Below, piece after piece: positions 44,506 to 53,512 of a stretch of 64,000 nucleotides of DNA. Origin of the DNA: Halomonas heilongjiangensis (GTDB lineage: Bacteria > Pseudomonadota > Gammaproteobacteria > Pseudomonadales > Halomonadaceae); the NCBI RefSeq assembly GCF_002879645.1, contig NZ_PNRE01000090.1, positions 100,897 to 164,896 of the forward strand, written 5' to 3'. The translations under genes were made by a program, and so were the position numbers. How positions within the stretch are numbered: the stretch's first letter is position 1; every line of letters begins with the position of its first letter. The notes beneath the pieces are model-generated. The model searched no databases, was not told where the DNA came from, and saw only the letters and a program-made list of their open reading frames with translations.

Positions 44506-44823
44506 CTACAGCTCGTCGCCGCGGCGGCTCACCGTACACCCCAGGCAGCGCCGGAAGGTGGCCTCCGCGGGCGTCTTGACCAGCGCTTCCGCGGCGGGGC
44601 CCACGTTACCGCCCAGCGCCGAGAATGGCAGCGAGACCAGGAACACCGCCGTCCCGCCCAGGGTCGCCACGAGCAGCAACGGCCGGGCGATCAGCGCATC
44701 CGCCACCATGGCGCCACCACTGGGTTGCGCCTCCAGGCGCTGCTGCGCCTGGGACAGCGCCGGCGTGCTGCCCAGCAAAGTGACCAGGGCGAGCGCCGTG
44801 GCCACCAGAATCTTGCGTGTCAT
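44506..44823 (-). CDS. Small exported or membrane protein, unknown function
   Basis: A 105-residue protein with a signal peptide (cut near residue 23, PALSQAQ), a second hydrophobic stretch (LLLVATLGGTAVFLVSLPFSALGG, about 50-72) and a C-terminal CLGC motif. I do not recognise a family with confidence; similar short proteins recur in Halomonas-type genomes. The start at 44823 follows GGGGGA. It is divergent from the outer-membrane barrel gene and ends at a shared terminator. A periplasmic or envelope role is likely from the signal alone. Confidence 0.6.
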   Translation of the reverse strand: MTRKILVATALALVTLLGSTPALSQAQQRLEAQPSGGAMVADALIARPLLLVATLGGTAVFLVSLPFSALGGNVGPAAEALVKTPAEATFRRCLGCTVSRRGDEL

Positions 44824-45007
44824 GATCATTCCCCCGCTCCCCGCTCTGCTCTGCATGATCCACGTCATACCATGGTACGAATCCCACTTAACTTCCAGAC
44901 GCAATCAGGCTACAGTTTGTCACACTGGCTTACACCAAGGGTAGCCGCCTGTCGGCGGTTGCCCCCCACGGGCCGCCGGCCCGACCATGCATGCAAAGGA
45001 GCGCATG

Positions 45008-45628
45008 ATGAAGCGTCTGATCGCCACCGCCGCCCTGGCCACCCTGGTCGCCAGCCCCGTCCTTGCCCAGAGCTATCCCGGCGTACCCGACGCAGGTCCC
45101 TATCTGGGGGCCGGTATCGGGCATGCGAAGCTGGATTTCAACATTGAGGGCTTCTACCGAGACTTGGGATTTCCCAATGTCAGCTCTGATGATACCGATG
45201 TCAGCTACAAGCTGTTTGCCGGCTACCAGTTCAACCCCTACTTCGCCGTCGAGGCAGGTTATGTCGACTTCGGGAGTTTCACTGCCAGCTCGACAGCTGC
45301 AGGCTTTTCTGGGGATGCTAAGTTGAGTGTCGATGGTTTTACCGCGGCGCTAGTGGGCAAGCTTCCGATCCAGAGCGGCTTTAGTGTCTATGGCAAGCTC
45401 GGTATGGTTGCTTGGGATGCGGACCTAAAGGAAAGCGCCAGCTTCATGGGAATGTCTGCTTCGGCCAGCTATGGCGAGGATGGTACTGACCCCTTCTACG
45501 GTATCGGCGCCGAGTATGTCGTTAACCAGATCGTGATGCGCGCCGAGCTCGAGCGCTACGATATCAGCGAGAGCGGCGAGGACTTCACCATCGACATGAT
45601 CTCCGGCAGCATCGGCTACCGCTTCTGA
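45008..45628 (+). CDS. Outer-membrane beta-barrel protein (OmpA-like/opacity type)
   Basis: A 206-residue exported barrel protein: signal peptide cut after VLAQ (about residue 20), then alternating strands such as GPYLGAGIGHAKLDF, YKLFAGYQFNPYFAVEAGYVDFG and YGIGAEYVVNQIVMRAELERY, ending in SGSIGYRF with the C-terminal Phe used for BAM assembly. Eight strands are likely. Its coding DNA at 45,120-45,540 is noticeably richer in A and T than the surrounding genes. Start chosen at 45008 because AGGAG then has better spacing than for the adjoining ATG at 45005. Confidence 0.85.
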   Translation: MKRLIATAALATLVASPVLAQSYPGVPDAGPYLGAGIGHAKLDFNIEGFYRDLGFPNVSSDDTDVSYKLFAGYQFNPYFAVEAGYVDFGSFTASSTAAGFSGDAKLSVDGFTAALVGKLPIQSGFSVYGKLGMVAWDADLKESASFMGMSASASYGEDGTDPFYGIGAEYVVNQIVMRAELERYDISESGEDFTIDMISGSIGYRF

Positions 45629-45648
45629 TGGCCTCACCCTGACACCCG

Positions 45649-45672
45649 ACAGCCCCGCTTCGGCGGGGCTGT
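45649..45672 (+). terminator. Terminator of the barrel protein gene
   Basis: ACAGCCCCGC-TTCG-GCGGGGCTGT: a 10-bp stem with a stable UUCG tetraloop, 20 bp after the stop codon, followed by TGCGTTGTGG. Confidence 0.8.
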
Positions 45673-45729
45673 TGCGTTGTGGCCTGTCACCCGCCATGCT
45701 GCTCGGTTTCACCGTCAGCGGAAGCCGCC

Positions 45730-47085
45730 GTGTCACCGTCTCCTGTCGCTCCCGGCGCCTCCCCCCGGCGCCTCTGGGCGCTGGCCTGGCCGATCATCCT
45801 CTCCAACATCACCGTGCCGCTGCTGGGCCTGGTGGACACCGCCGTGGTGGGCCACCTGCCGGATTCGCGCTACCTGGCCGCCGTGACCCTGGGCGCCACC
45901 CTGTTCGGCTTCCTCTACTGGGGCTTCGGCTTCCTGCGCATGGGCACCACCGGCCTCACCTCGCAGGCGGTGGGACGCGAGAACGACAGCGAGGTACGCA
46001 ACCTGCTGGGGCAGTCGCTGCTGCTGGCGGCCGGCATCGGCGCACTGCTGATCCTCTTCTCGAAGCCCTTGATCACCCTCGGCCTGTGGCTGCTCGACGG
46101 CAGCGAGATCGCCACCGACCTGGCCACCGAATACGCCCGGATCCGCATCCTCTCGGCCCCGGCGGTGCTCGCCAACTACGCGATCCTCGGCTGGTTCCTG
46201 GGCCAGCAGAACTCGAGGGTGACGCTGGCGATCCTGGTGCTCACCAATGGCGTGAACATTGCACTGGACCTGCTGTTCGTGGTGGGCCTCGGCATGACCA
46301 GCGACGGGGTGGCCTGGGCCACGGTGATCGCCGACTACACGGCGCTGGCCTTCGGCGGCTGGCTGGTCTCCCGCCAGCTCGGCCTGCTGGGAGGACGCTT
46401 CCTGCGCGAGCACCTGTGGCGAATCACGGCCTATGCCGAGCTGTTCCAGGTCAATGCCAACCTCTTCGTGCGCACCCTGGGGCTGCTGTTCGCCATGGCC
46501 TTCTTCACCTCCCGGGGCGCCGTGCAGGGCGATACCGTGCTGGCCGCCAACGCCGTCCTGTTGCAGTTCATCATGTTGACCAGCTACGCCCTCGACGGCT
46601 TCGCCCATGCCACCGAGGCGATCACCGGGCACGCCGTGGGACGCCGGCGCTGGGACGAATTCGGCCGGGCCGTGAAGAGTGCGGCGCTCTTCTCGCTGGC
46701 CACCGCCGCCGCCGCCTCGCTGGCCTTCGCCCTGGGCGGCCACCTGCTGATCGCCCTGCTCACCGACCTTCCCGAGGTCCGGGCCACCGCCGGCAGCTAT
46801 CTGCCGTGGATGGTCGCCATGCCGCTGATCGCGGTGTGGAGCTACCTGCTCGATGGCGTCTTCATCGGTGCCACGGCGAGCCGCGAGATGCGCAACAGCA
46901 TCTTCGCCGGCCTCATCGTCTATCTGCCGGCCTGGTGGCTGACCCAGGGGCTGGGCAACCACGGCCTGTGGCTCGCCTTCCTCGGTTTCGCCCTGGTGCG
47001 CTCGGCGGTGCTGACGGCCTACTACCTCCACTACCGGCGCACCCGCTGGCACGGCCGGGACAGACCGGCATGTACCACGCTTTGA
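45730..47085 (+). CDS. MATE-family efflux transporter (DinF-like)
   Basis: A protein of about 451 residues with 12 membrane helices in two six-helix halves, typical of MATE exporters. LWALAWPIILSNITVPLLG starts helix 1; VVGHLPDSRYLAAVTLG and GFGFLRMGTTGLTSQAVG match the DinF subgroup. It exchanges Na+ or H+ for drugs or metabolites. The start is uncertain: the frame opens at a GTG at 45679, but the GTG at 45730 has a GGAA ribosome site and leaves a short N-terminus before helix 1 as usual. Confidence 0.88.
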   Translation: MSPSPVAPGASPRRLWALAWPIILSNITVPLLGLVDTAVVGHLPDSRYLAAVTLGATLFGFLYWGFGFLRMGTTGLTSQAVGRENDSEVRNLLGQSLLLAAGIGALLILFSKPLITLGLWLLDGSEIATDLATEYARIRILSAPAVLANYAILGWFLGQQNSRVTLAILVLTNGVNIALDLLFVVGLGMTSDGVAWATVIADYTALAFGGWLVSRQLGLLGGRFLREHLWRITAYAELFQVNANLFVRTLGLLFAMAFFTSRGAVQGDTVLAANAVLLQFIMLTSYALDGFAHATEAITGHAVGRRRWDEFGRAVKSAALFSLATAAAASLAFALGGHLLIALLTDLPEVRATAGSYLPWMVAMPLIAVWSYLLDGVFIGATASREMRNSIFAGLIVYLPAWWLTQGLGNHGLWLAFLGFALVRSAVLTAYYLHYRRTRWHGRDRPACTTL

Positions 47086-47193
47086 CACGACCTCGCCTTG
47101 CCGGCAACGTTGACCGGTCCGATAACGCAACTTTCTGAGATTGCGCTACTTTTCCTGAGACGCCTCACACACAACAGAAGAAGCGAATCCGCC

Positions 47194-48504
47194 ATGCTCA
47201 AGTTCCTGTCGAGGCCGGCCGTCAAACTGGTCGACCGCTACCTTCCGGATCCCTATATCTTCGTGCTGCTGCTGACCATCATCGCCGCCGCCGCCGCCAT
47301 CGCCGTGGAACGCCAGACCCCGCTGGCGGTGATGCGCTTCTGGGGCGACGGCTTCTGGAGCCTGCTGACCTTCTCGATGCAGATGCTGCTGATCCTGGTC
47401 ACCGGCTTCATGCTGGCCAGTTCGCCACCGGTCAAGCGCCTGTTGCAGAAGCTCGCCAGCCTGGCCAGGAACGCCGGCGGCGCCATCATCCTGGTGACCC
47501 TCGTATCGCTGGCCGCCAGTTGGATCAACTGGGGCTTCGGCCTGGTGGTGGGGGCCCTGTTCGCCAAGGAACTGGCGCGGCTGGTCAGGGTCGACTACCG
47601 CCTGCTGGTGGCCAGCGCCTACTCCGGCTTCGTGATCTGGCACGGCGGACTCGCCGGCTCGATCCCGCTGACCATCGCCACCGAGGATCACTTCACCGCC
47701 GACCAGATCGGCGTGATCGGTACCGGCTCGACCATCTTCTCCTTCTTCAACCTGGCCCTCGTCGCCTGCCTGTTCGTCTCCATTCCGCTGGTCAACCGCC
47801 TGATGCTTCCCGACGACAAGGAGAGCGTCTACGTCGACCCGAAGCTGCTCGACGACGACACGCCGACTCGGGTGCGCATCACCCGCCCCGCCGAGCACCT
47901 GGAAAACAGCACGACCCTGGCCTGGCTGGTGGGCATCCCCGGGGTGCTCTTCCTGCTCGACCATTTCGTCCTGCGCGGTGGCGGCCTGAACCTGAACGTC
48001 GTCAACTTCATGTTCCTGTCCCTGGCCATCGTGCTGCACCGCACGCCACGCAGCCTGCTGACGAGCCTGAACGAGGCGATCAAGGGGGGCGCCGGCATCG
48101 TCATCCAGTTCCCCTTCTATGCCGGGATCATGGCCATCATGGTCCAGTCGGGCCTGGCCGAGACCATGTCCGAGTCGTTGATCTCGTTCGCCACCGAGGC
48201 CTCGCTGCCCTTCTGGTCATTCCTCAGCGCCGGTCTCGTCAACCTCTTCGTGCCGTCCGGTGGCGGCCAGTGGGCGGTGCAGGCCCCGGTGATGCTGCCC
48301 GCCGCCGAGGCCCTCGGCGCGGACATCCCCCGGGTCGCCATGGCCGTGGCCTGGGGCGACGCCTGGACCAACCTGCTGCAGCCCTTCTGGGCCCTGCCGG
48401 TACTCGCCATCGCCGGGCTGAAGGCCAAGGACATCATGGGCTTCTGCCTGGTCCAGCTGCTCATCACCGGGATCATCATCTCGGTGGGCCTGACCTGGTT
48501 CTGA
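47194..48504 (+). CDS. Short-chain fatty acid transporter (AtoE family)
   Basis: A 436-residue membrane protein resembling AtoE, which moves short-chain fatty acids such as butyrate across the inner membrane. Around 11 helices; conserved stretches include RYLPDPYIFVLLLTI, GFMLASSPPVKRLL, SWINWGFGLVVGALFAKE, and PSGGGQWAVQAPVMLPAA with AWGDAWTNLLQPFWALP. The start at 47194 begins the homologous part; the frame reaches back to 47098 without a ribosome site. It stands alone between dinF and a convergent TRAP operon. Confidence 0.9.
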   Translation: MLKFLSRPAVKLVDRYLPDPYIFVLLLTIIAAAAAIAVERQTPLAVMRFWGDGFWSLLTFSMQMLLILVTGFMLASSPPVKRLLQKLASLARNAGGAIILVTLVSLAASWINWGFGLVVGALFAKELARLVRVDYRLLVASAYSGFVIWHGGLAGSIPLTIATEDHFTADQIGVIGTGSTIFSFFNLALVACLFVSIPLVNRLMLPDDKESVYVDPKLLDDDTPTRVRITRPAEHLENSTTLAWLVGIPGVLFLLDHFVLRGGGLNLNVVNFMFLSLAIVLHRTPRSLLTSLNEAIKGGAGIVIQFPFYAGIMAIMVQSGLAETMSESLISFATEASLPFWSFLSAGLVNLFVPSGGGQWAVQAPVMLPAAEALGADIPRVAMAVAWGDAWTNLLQPFWALPVLAIAGLKAKDIMGFCLVQLLITGIIISVGLTWF

Positions 48505-48513
48505 TCACGCTCC

Positions 48514-48540
48514 GCTACCGCCGGGCAACCCGGCGGTAGC
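48514..48540. terminator. Bidirectional terminator
   Basis: A perfect 12-bp stem (GCTACCGCCGGG / CCCGGCGGTAGC, loop CAA) lies between the convergent AtoE-type gene and the fused TRAP permease gene. Confidence 0.75.
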
Positions 48541-48552
48541 GCCCGCTCGCTG

Positions 48553-50688
48553 CTAGGCCATCGCCGACCGTGTCGTCACCCGCCCCGCTCGGGCACTCCA
48601 CATCAAGGCGCCCAGGAACAGCACCAGTCCCAGGCCGTCCAGCGCCAGCTGGCCATGGGGCCAGAGCATCAGTGCCCCGATGGGGAACATCGCCAGCCGC
48701 AGCCACCACGGCAGCTCGTGCTCCAGGAAGCCCTCTAGCCCGGCAATGATGGCGTAGATGCCGAACAGCGCGAAGGCGAACACCGTGGCCATCTCCAGGG
48801 GCGTGCCGCCGATCAGCGGCGACCACACGAACAGCAGCGGGATGATGTAGAGCCCCTTGGCGATCTTCCAGGCGGTGAAGCCGGTGCGCATCGGCGGCGT
48901 CCTGGCGATGGCGGCGGCGGCGAAGGCGGTCAGGCAGACCGGCGGGGTGACGTTGGAGTCCTGGGAGAGCCAGAAGATCACCATGTGGGCCGCCACCAGC
49001 AGCATGGTCAGGGTATGCGGCGACAGGGCCTGCTCGTAGAGTTGATGGCGGAAGTCGTCCGGCACCGTGGTCAGCAGTTCCCGAGCGCTGGCGGCGTCCA
49101 TCGGCGCCTTGAGGGCCTCCAGGTGCTCCGGGGCGGCCAGCATGAAGATCGCCCGGGCCTGCTCGGGCAGCTCGCCGGCCATCAGCAGATCCACCAGTTG
49201 GCCATGGGCCATCAGGCCGTAGAGGGCCGGGGCCGAGAGGGTACCCAGCACGATATAGGCGGCGGTGACCGGCAGCCCCATGCCCAGTACCAGCGAGGCG
49301 ATGGCGATCAACACCATGGTGATCAACAGGCTGCCGCCGGCCCAGTCGGTGATCATCAGCGAGAAGGTGTTGCCGATCCCGGTGGTGGAAACCACATTGA
49401 CGATCAAGCCCACGGTGAGCAGCAGGATCGCCGTGGTCACCATGTTGCGGCTGCCCAGCATCAGGGCCTCGAGGATGGCCTTCGGGGTCATGGGGTGCCT
49501 GGACAGCCAGGAGGCCACCACCACCGAGAGGATGGCGATGCCGGCGGCATAGGTGGGCGTGAAGCCGTGGATCAGCGAGGCCACCAGCACCACCAGCGGC
49601 AACAGGAAGTGCCAGCCTCCCTTGAGCACCTCGAGAAGCCGCGGCGCCTCCTCGGTCTCCACCTGCCGGGCGTTGCTGCGCTTGGCCTCGATACGCACGA
49701 ACATCGCCACCGAGAGGAAGTAGAGCAGGGCCGGCAGGGCCGCCACGCCGATGATGGTCAGGTAGGAGACCTGGGTGTAGGAGGCCATGATGAAGGCGCC
49801 GGCGCCCATCACCGGCGGCATCAGCTGGCCCCCGGTGGAGGCCGCCGCCTCGACCCCGGCGGCGAAGCGCGGCGGGAAGCCGGCCTTGCGCATCAGCGGG
49901 ATGGTGATGACCCCGGTAGAGACGGTGTTGGCCACGCTGGAGCCGGACACCGAGCCCATCAGCCCCGAGGCGAACACCGCCACGAAGCCGGGTCCACCGA
50001 TGAAGCGCCCGGCGGCGCAGCGTGCCAGTTGGATGATGAAGTCGCCGGCGCCGGAGCGGACCAGAAAGGCACCGAACAGGATGAACATGAACACATAGGA
50101 CCAGGAGATGCGGGCGATGGAGCCGAGCATGCCGTCGCCACCCAGGTAGCTACGGTAGAGCACCGTTTCCCAGGTCAGGCCCGGGAAACCGAAGACTCCG
50201 CCGACGTAGCGACCCCACCAGGCCACATAGGTCAGCGCCACCAGGCACAGCACGGGAATGAACCAGCCGGTGGTGCGACGGGCGAATTCGAGCACCAGGG
50301 CAAGGGCGACGATGGAGACGACCCAGTCGGCGGGGGAGAAGCGCACGCCGCGGGCGTAGAGGGCGTCCTCGAAGCCGATCAGGTAGAAGGCGCAGCCCAG
50401 CGCGGCCAGGCCGAGCAGGATATCCACCGCCAGCATCAGGCGCTGGCCGCCGGCGGAGCGGGCCTTGAGCATCGGCACCGACAGCGCGCAGAGCAGGCCG
50501 AACATGCCGAAGTGCAGGGCACTGATCCATACCTCGGAGAGGGTGCTCAGGGTGTTGAAGTAGAGGTGCGACAGGGCCACGACGATGGCCAGGGCAAACA
50601 GCGCCCGGCCGAGCCAGGGGTGGTCGAGACGCTCGCGGGATTCGCTGGCGGCTTCGTCGCGTGCCTCGGGGGGTGACGTTGCGTTCAT
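48553..50688 (-). CDS. TRAP transporter fused permease (DctQM, 4TM/12TM type)
   Basis: A 711-residue membrane protein in which the small and large TRAP permeases are fused, the form that pairs with TAXI binding proteins. The first 170 residues hold four helices (DctQ part); the rest is a DctM domain with ASGLMGSVSGSSVANTVSTG near 250, PRFAAGVEAAASTGGQLMPP near 280 and LGMGLPVTAAYIVLG near 470. A soluble segment of about 60 residues interrupts the DctM part near 500. The start at 50688 is the ATG after GAGAAAG. It lies 217 bp downstream of the TAXI gene in one operon. Confidence 0.94.
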   Translation of the reverse strand: MNATSPPEARDEAASESRERLDHPWLGRALFALAIVVALSHLYFNTLSTLSEVWISALHFGMFGLLCALSVPMLKARSAGGQRLMLAVDILLGLAALGCAFYLIGFEDALYARGVRFSPADWVVSIVALALVLEFARRTTGWFIPVLCLVALTYVAWWGRYVGGVFGFPGLTWETVLYRSYLGGDGMLGSIARISWSYVFMFILFGAFLVRSGAGDFIIQLARCAAGRFIGGPGFVAVFASGLMGSVSGSSVANTVSTGVITIPLMRKAGFPPRFAAGVEAAASTGGQLMPPVMGAGAFIMASYTQVSYLTIIGVAALPALLYFLSVAMFVRIEAKRSNARQVETEEAPRLLEVLKGGWHFLLPLVVLVASLIHGFTPTYAAGIAILSVVVASWLSRHPMTPKAILEALMLGSRNMVTTAILLLTVGLIVNVVSTTGIGNTFSLMITDWAGGSLLITMVLIAIASLVLGMGLPVTAAYIVLGTLSAPALYGLMAHGQLVDLLMAGELPEQARAIFMLAAPEHLEALKAPMDAASARELLTTVPDDFRHQLYEQALSPHTLTMLLVAAHMVIFWLSQDSNVTPPVCLTAFAAAAIARTPPMRTGFTAWKIAKGLYIIPLLFVWSPLIGGTPLEMATVFAFALFGIYAIIAGLEGFLEHELPWWLRLAMFPIGALMLWPHGQLALDGLGLVLFLGALMWSARAGRVTTRSAMA

Positions 50689-50904
50689 GGGCTTTCTCAC
50701 GGAGCTGGCGTGGATGGGGGAGCGGTGCCGCCGGCAGTATCACGGGGCGTTGCCGGGGGCAGGCCTGCGAGGAGGCGCTGTGAACCCGTCCCTGGGCGCT
50801 ACCGACGCCATCCCTGGCGTAGGACCTCCTCGTCGACCTGCCCCCCCCGCCCCTCGCCAGGGGTGGCTTGGCAGCAGGCTCTGGCAAGGACTGGAAAGGC
50901 GCGC

Positions 50905-51930
50905 TTACCCCTCGAGCAGATGCTCGGGGATTGCTAGCCCCTGCTCCTGGAAGTAACGGGCCGCCCCGGGGTGCAGGGGCATGGGCAGGCCATCCAGGGC
51001 ACTCTCCAGGGCCATGTCGCGGGTCGCCGGGTGGATGTTGTTGAGGAACGGCAGGTTCTCGAACATCGCCTTGGTGATCTGGTAGACGTGCTCGTCCGGC
51101 ACGTCGGCGTTGACCACCAGGATGTTGGGCTGGGAAATGGTGTGTACCGCCTCGTCCTGGCCGGGGTAGGTGCCGGCGGGGATCTCGAAGGCGGACCAGA
51201 CCGGGTACTCGCCGTTGATGCGCTCGAGCTGTTCTGCCGTGACATTCAGAATGGCAATATCGCTGCCCATATTGGCGAAGGCACTGGTCACCGCCGATGC
51301 CGGCACCCCGGCCGGGATGTTCATGCCATCGATGTTGCCGTTCTGCATGGAGTCGGCGCTGGGACCGTAGCCGAGGTAGGCGAGATCCATCTGCTCCGGG
51401 TCGATGTCGAGACCGGCAAGAATCTGCCGACCCGAGCCCTCGGTGCCGGAGTTGCGGGCGCCGATGGAAAAGCCGCGCCCGTAGAGCTGGGCCAGGTCGT
51501 CGATGGTGCCGCTCTCCAGGCGGTTGCTGCGCATCACGAAGTGCTCGACGTTCTGCCACAGCATGGAGACCGAGCGCACGTTGTCGTAGGCCTTGGGCAC
51601 CGGGCCTTCACCGTTCCAGGCCCAGGCACCGTAGAGGGCCTGGAGGATGCCGAACTGGGCCTGGTCGTCGTCCATCAGGCGCAGGTTCTCGGCGGAACCG
51701 GCGGAGCTGATCGCCGAGACGGTGATGTTGTGGGTCGGCTCCAGCTTGACCCGCACCAGGGTGGAGAGGGCCACCCCCACCGGGTAGAAGGTGCCCCCGG
51801 TGGTGGCGGTGCCCATGATGTACTGGCCGCCTTCGCTGCCATTCTGGGCGCTGGCGCTGGCCGCACCGAGGCCCAGGGTGGCGGCGGTGGCGAGGCAGAG
51901 GGCGGACTTGAGGAACTGGCGCTTGTGCAT
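50905..51930 (-). CDS. TAXI-family TRAP substrate-binding protein
   Basis: A 341-residue periplasmic binding protein with a signal peptide (cut near residue 28, SASAQNG) and the TAXI signature GTATTGGTFYPVGVALSTLV near 39-58, plus SSAGSAENLRLM near 78 and FSIGARNSGTEGSGRQIL near 150. TAXI proteins work with fused permeases to import small acids such as glutamate or 2-oxo acids. AGGAGAG precedes the ATG. Its promoter looks sigma-54 dependent and the DctB/DctD pair lies immediately upstream. Confidence 0.94.
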   Translation of the reverse strand: MHKRQFLKSALCLATAATLGLGAASASAQNGSEGGQYIMGTATTGGTFYPVGVALSTLVRVKLEPTHNITVSAISSAGSAENLRLMDDDQAQFGILQALYGAWAWNGEGPVPKAYDNVRSVSMLWQNVEHFVMRSNRLESGTIDDLAQLYGRGFSIGARNSGTEGSGRQILAGLDIDPEQMDLAYLGYGPSADSMQNGNIDGMNIPAGVPASAVTSAFANMGSDIAILNVTAEQLERINGEYPVWSAFEIPAGTYPGQDEAVHTISQPNILVVNADVPDEHVYQITKAMFENLPFLNNIHPATRDMALESALDGLPMPLHPGAARYFQEQGLAIPEHLLEG

Positions 51931-51979
51931 GTGATCTCTCCTGGTCGCTAGGACTTGTTATGGTCATGCGCCCAGGGAG

Positions 51980-51995
51980 AGCGAAATGCCTGCCA
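51980..51995 (-). promoter_or_regulatory. Sigma-54 (-24/-12) promoter of the TAXI-TRAP operon
   Basis: On the minus strand TGGCAGGCATTTCGCT matches the sigma-54 consensus TGGCACG-N4-TTGCW at all but two defined positions, with the essential GG and GC dinucleotides exactly 10 bp apart. Transcription would begin about 40 bp before the TAXI ATG. The adjoining DctD-type activator carries the GAFTGA sigma-54 contact motif, so sequence and context agree. Confidence 0.7.
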
Positions 51996-52070
51996 GTTCC
52001 AGAAGATGTCATTCCCTTCAATAGGTTGAACGGTGTATCAGGCGCAACCACGGCCAGGGACGGGCGTCGG

Positions 52071-52088
52071 TCGGCAAGATGTTGCCGA
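52071..52088. promoter_or_regulatory. Inverted repeat, probable DctD upstream activating site
   Basis: TCGGCAA-GATG-TTGCCGA is a perfect 7-bp-arm inverted repeat centred about 90 bp upstream of the -24/-12 promoter, the usual distance for an enhancer-binding protein site. It lies between the dctD stop (52136) and the promoter. Confidence 0.55.
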
Positions 52089-52135
52089 TGCCGCCTCGAC
52101 CTTCGGCAGGAAATGGCCACCGGCCCGTGGGCGGA

Positions 52136-53512
52136 TCACGACGCAGGAGGTTCGCTTGCCCCGGCCAGGAAGGCTTCGCGGCGCAGCCCATGCTTCTGCA
52201 TCTTCTGGTTCAGGGTGCGCCGCGGCAGCTCCAGCTCCTCCAGCACCGCCTGGATATTGCCACCATGACGGCCCAGCGACTCACGCAGCAGCGCCGCCTC
52301 GAAGGCCGCCAGCTGCGCCGCCAGGGACCCCTCCTCCACCGGCGCGCCCCGGGCGTGCCACGGCAGCTCCAGACCGAGGATGAAGCGGGTCGCCATGTTG
52401 CGCAGCTCGCGCAGGTTGCCCGGCCACGGGTGGCGTCCCAGGGCGGCCAGGAGCTCGCCATCCGGCTCTCGCGGCGGACGCTGGTGCACCTCGGCGGCCT
52501 GACGGCAGAAGTGCTGAAACAGCAGCGGAATGTCCTCGCGCCGCTCGCGCAGCGGCGGGATGCCGAGCTCGGCGATGGCCAGCCGGTAGTAGAGGTCCTC
52601 GCGGAAGCGTCCCTCGGCGGCCAGCGTCAGCAGGTCTTCCTTGGTCGCCGCCACCACCCTCAGGTCGACGTGAAGCAGCGCATTGCTGCCCAGCCGGGTG
52701 AGCTCGCCCTCCTGCAGGGCGCGCAGCAGCTTGACCTGGGCCGCCAGCGGCAGCGACTCCACCTCGTCGAGGAACAGGGTGCCGCCACTGGCATGCTCCA
52801 GGATGCCGATGCGCCGTTCGCTGGCCCCGGTGAAGGCCCCCTTCTCGTGGCCGAACAGTTCCGACTCGATCAGCTCCGAGGCAATGGCCCCACAGTTGAG
52901 GGCGACGAAGGGACCGCTCGTCCCGCCGGCCTCGTGCAGGCAGCGCGCCACCACCTCCTTGCCGCTGCCGGTCTCCCCCAGCACCAGCACATTGGCGCGG
53001 GTCGTCGCCAGGTTGTCGAGCTGCTGGCGCAGGCGCACCATGCCCGGGGCCTGGCCCAGCAGCCGGGCGGCCAGGCTCCCCTCGCGCAGCGCCTCGCGCA
53101 GCCGACGGTTCTCCAGCGCCAGTCGGCGACGCTCCAGGCCGCGCCGCACGCACTCCTCCAGGCGTTCCGGGGCGAAGGGCTTCTCGACGAAGTCCCAGGC
53201 GCCGGCCTGCATCGCCTCCACCGCCATGGGCACGTCGCCATGCCCGGTGATCAGGATCACGGGCGGCGGATCGTCGAGGGCCTGCAGGGCCCGCAGCAGG
53301 GCCAGGCCATCCAGCCCCGGCATCTTGACGTCGCTGACCAGCACGCCGCAGGCATCGCCGGCCCGCAGCGCCTCCAGTGCCGCCTGGCCGCGCGCGAAGG
53401 TGCGCACCGCCAGCTCCGAGAGCTCCAGCCACTGGCTGAAGGACTCCCGCACGTCGGGGTCATCGTCGACCAGCCAGATCGGCAGGGCCTCGGGGCACGC
53501 ATCATGGCTCAT
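52136..53512 (-). CDS. dctD: Sigma-54-dependent response regulator (DctD type)
   Basis: A 458-residue NtrC-class regulator. Receiver domain (1-120) with the acidic pocket VDDDPDV and phospho-Asp in LVSDVKMPG near 55; AAA+ domain (about 145-375) with Walker [11 protein letters not shown] and the sigma-54 contact loop GAFTGA; Fis-type helix-turn-helix at the end ([18 protein letters not shown]). Phosphorylated by DctB it should open the sigma-54 promoter at 51,980 for the TAXI-TRAP genes. The start at 53512 follows AGGA and overlaps dctB by 11 bp. Confidence 0.93.
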   Translation of the reverse strand: MSHDACPEALPIWLVDDDPDVRESFSQWLELSELAVRTFARGQAALEALRAGDACGVLVSDVKMPGLDGLALLRALQALDDPPPVILITGHGDVPMAVEAMQAGAWDFVEKPFAPERLEECVRRGLERRRLALENRRLREALREGSLAARLLGQAPGMVRLRQQLDNLATTRANVLVLGETGSGKEVVARCLHEAGGTSGPFVALNCGAIASELIESELFGHEKGAFTGASERRIGILEHASGGTLFLDEVESLPLAAQVKLLRALQEGELTRLGSNALLHVDLRVVAATKEDLLTLAAEGRFREDLYYRLAIAELGIPPLRERREDIPLLFQHFCRQAAEVHQRPPREPDGELLAALGRHPWPGNLRELRNMATRFILGLELPWHARGAPVEEGSLAAQLAAFEAALLRESLGRHGGNIQAVLEELELPRRTLNQKMQKHGLRREAFLAGASEPPAS

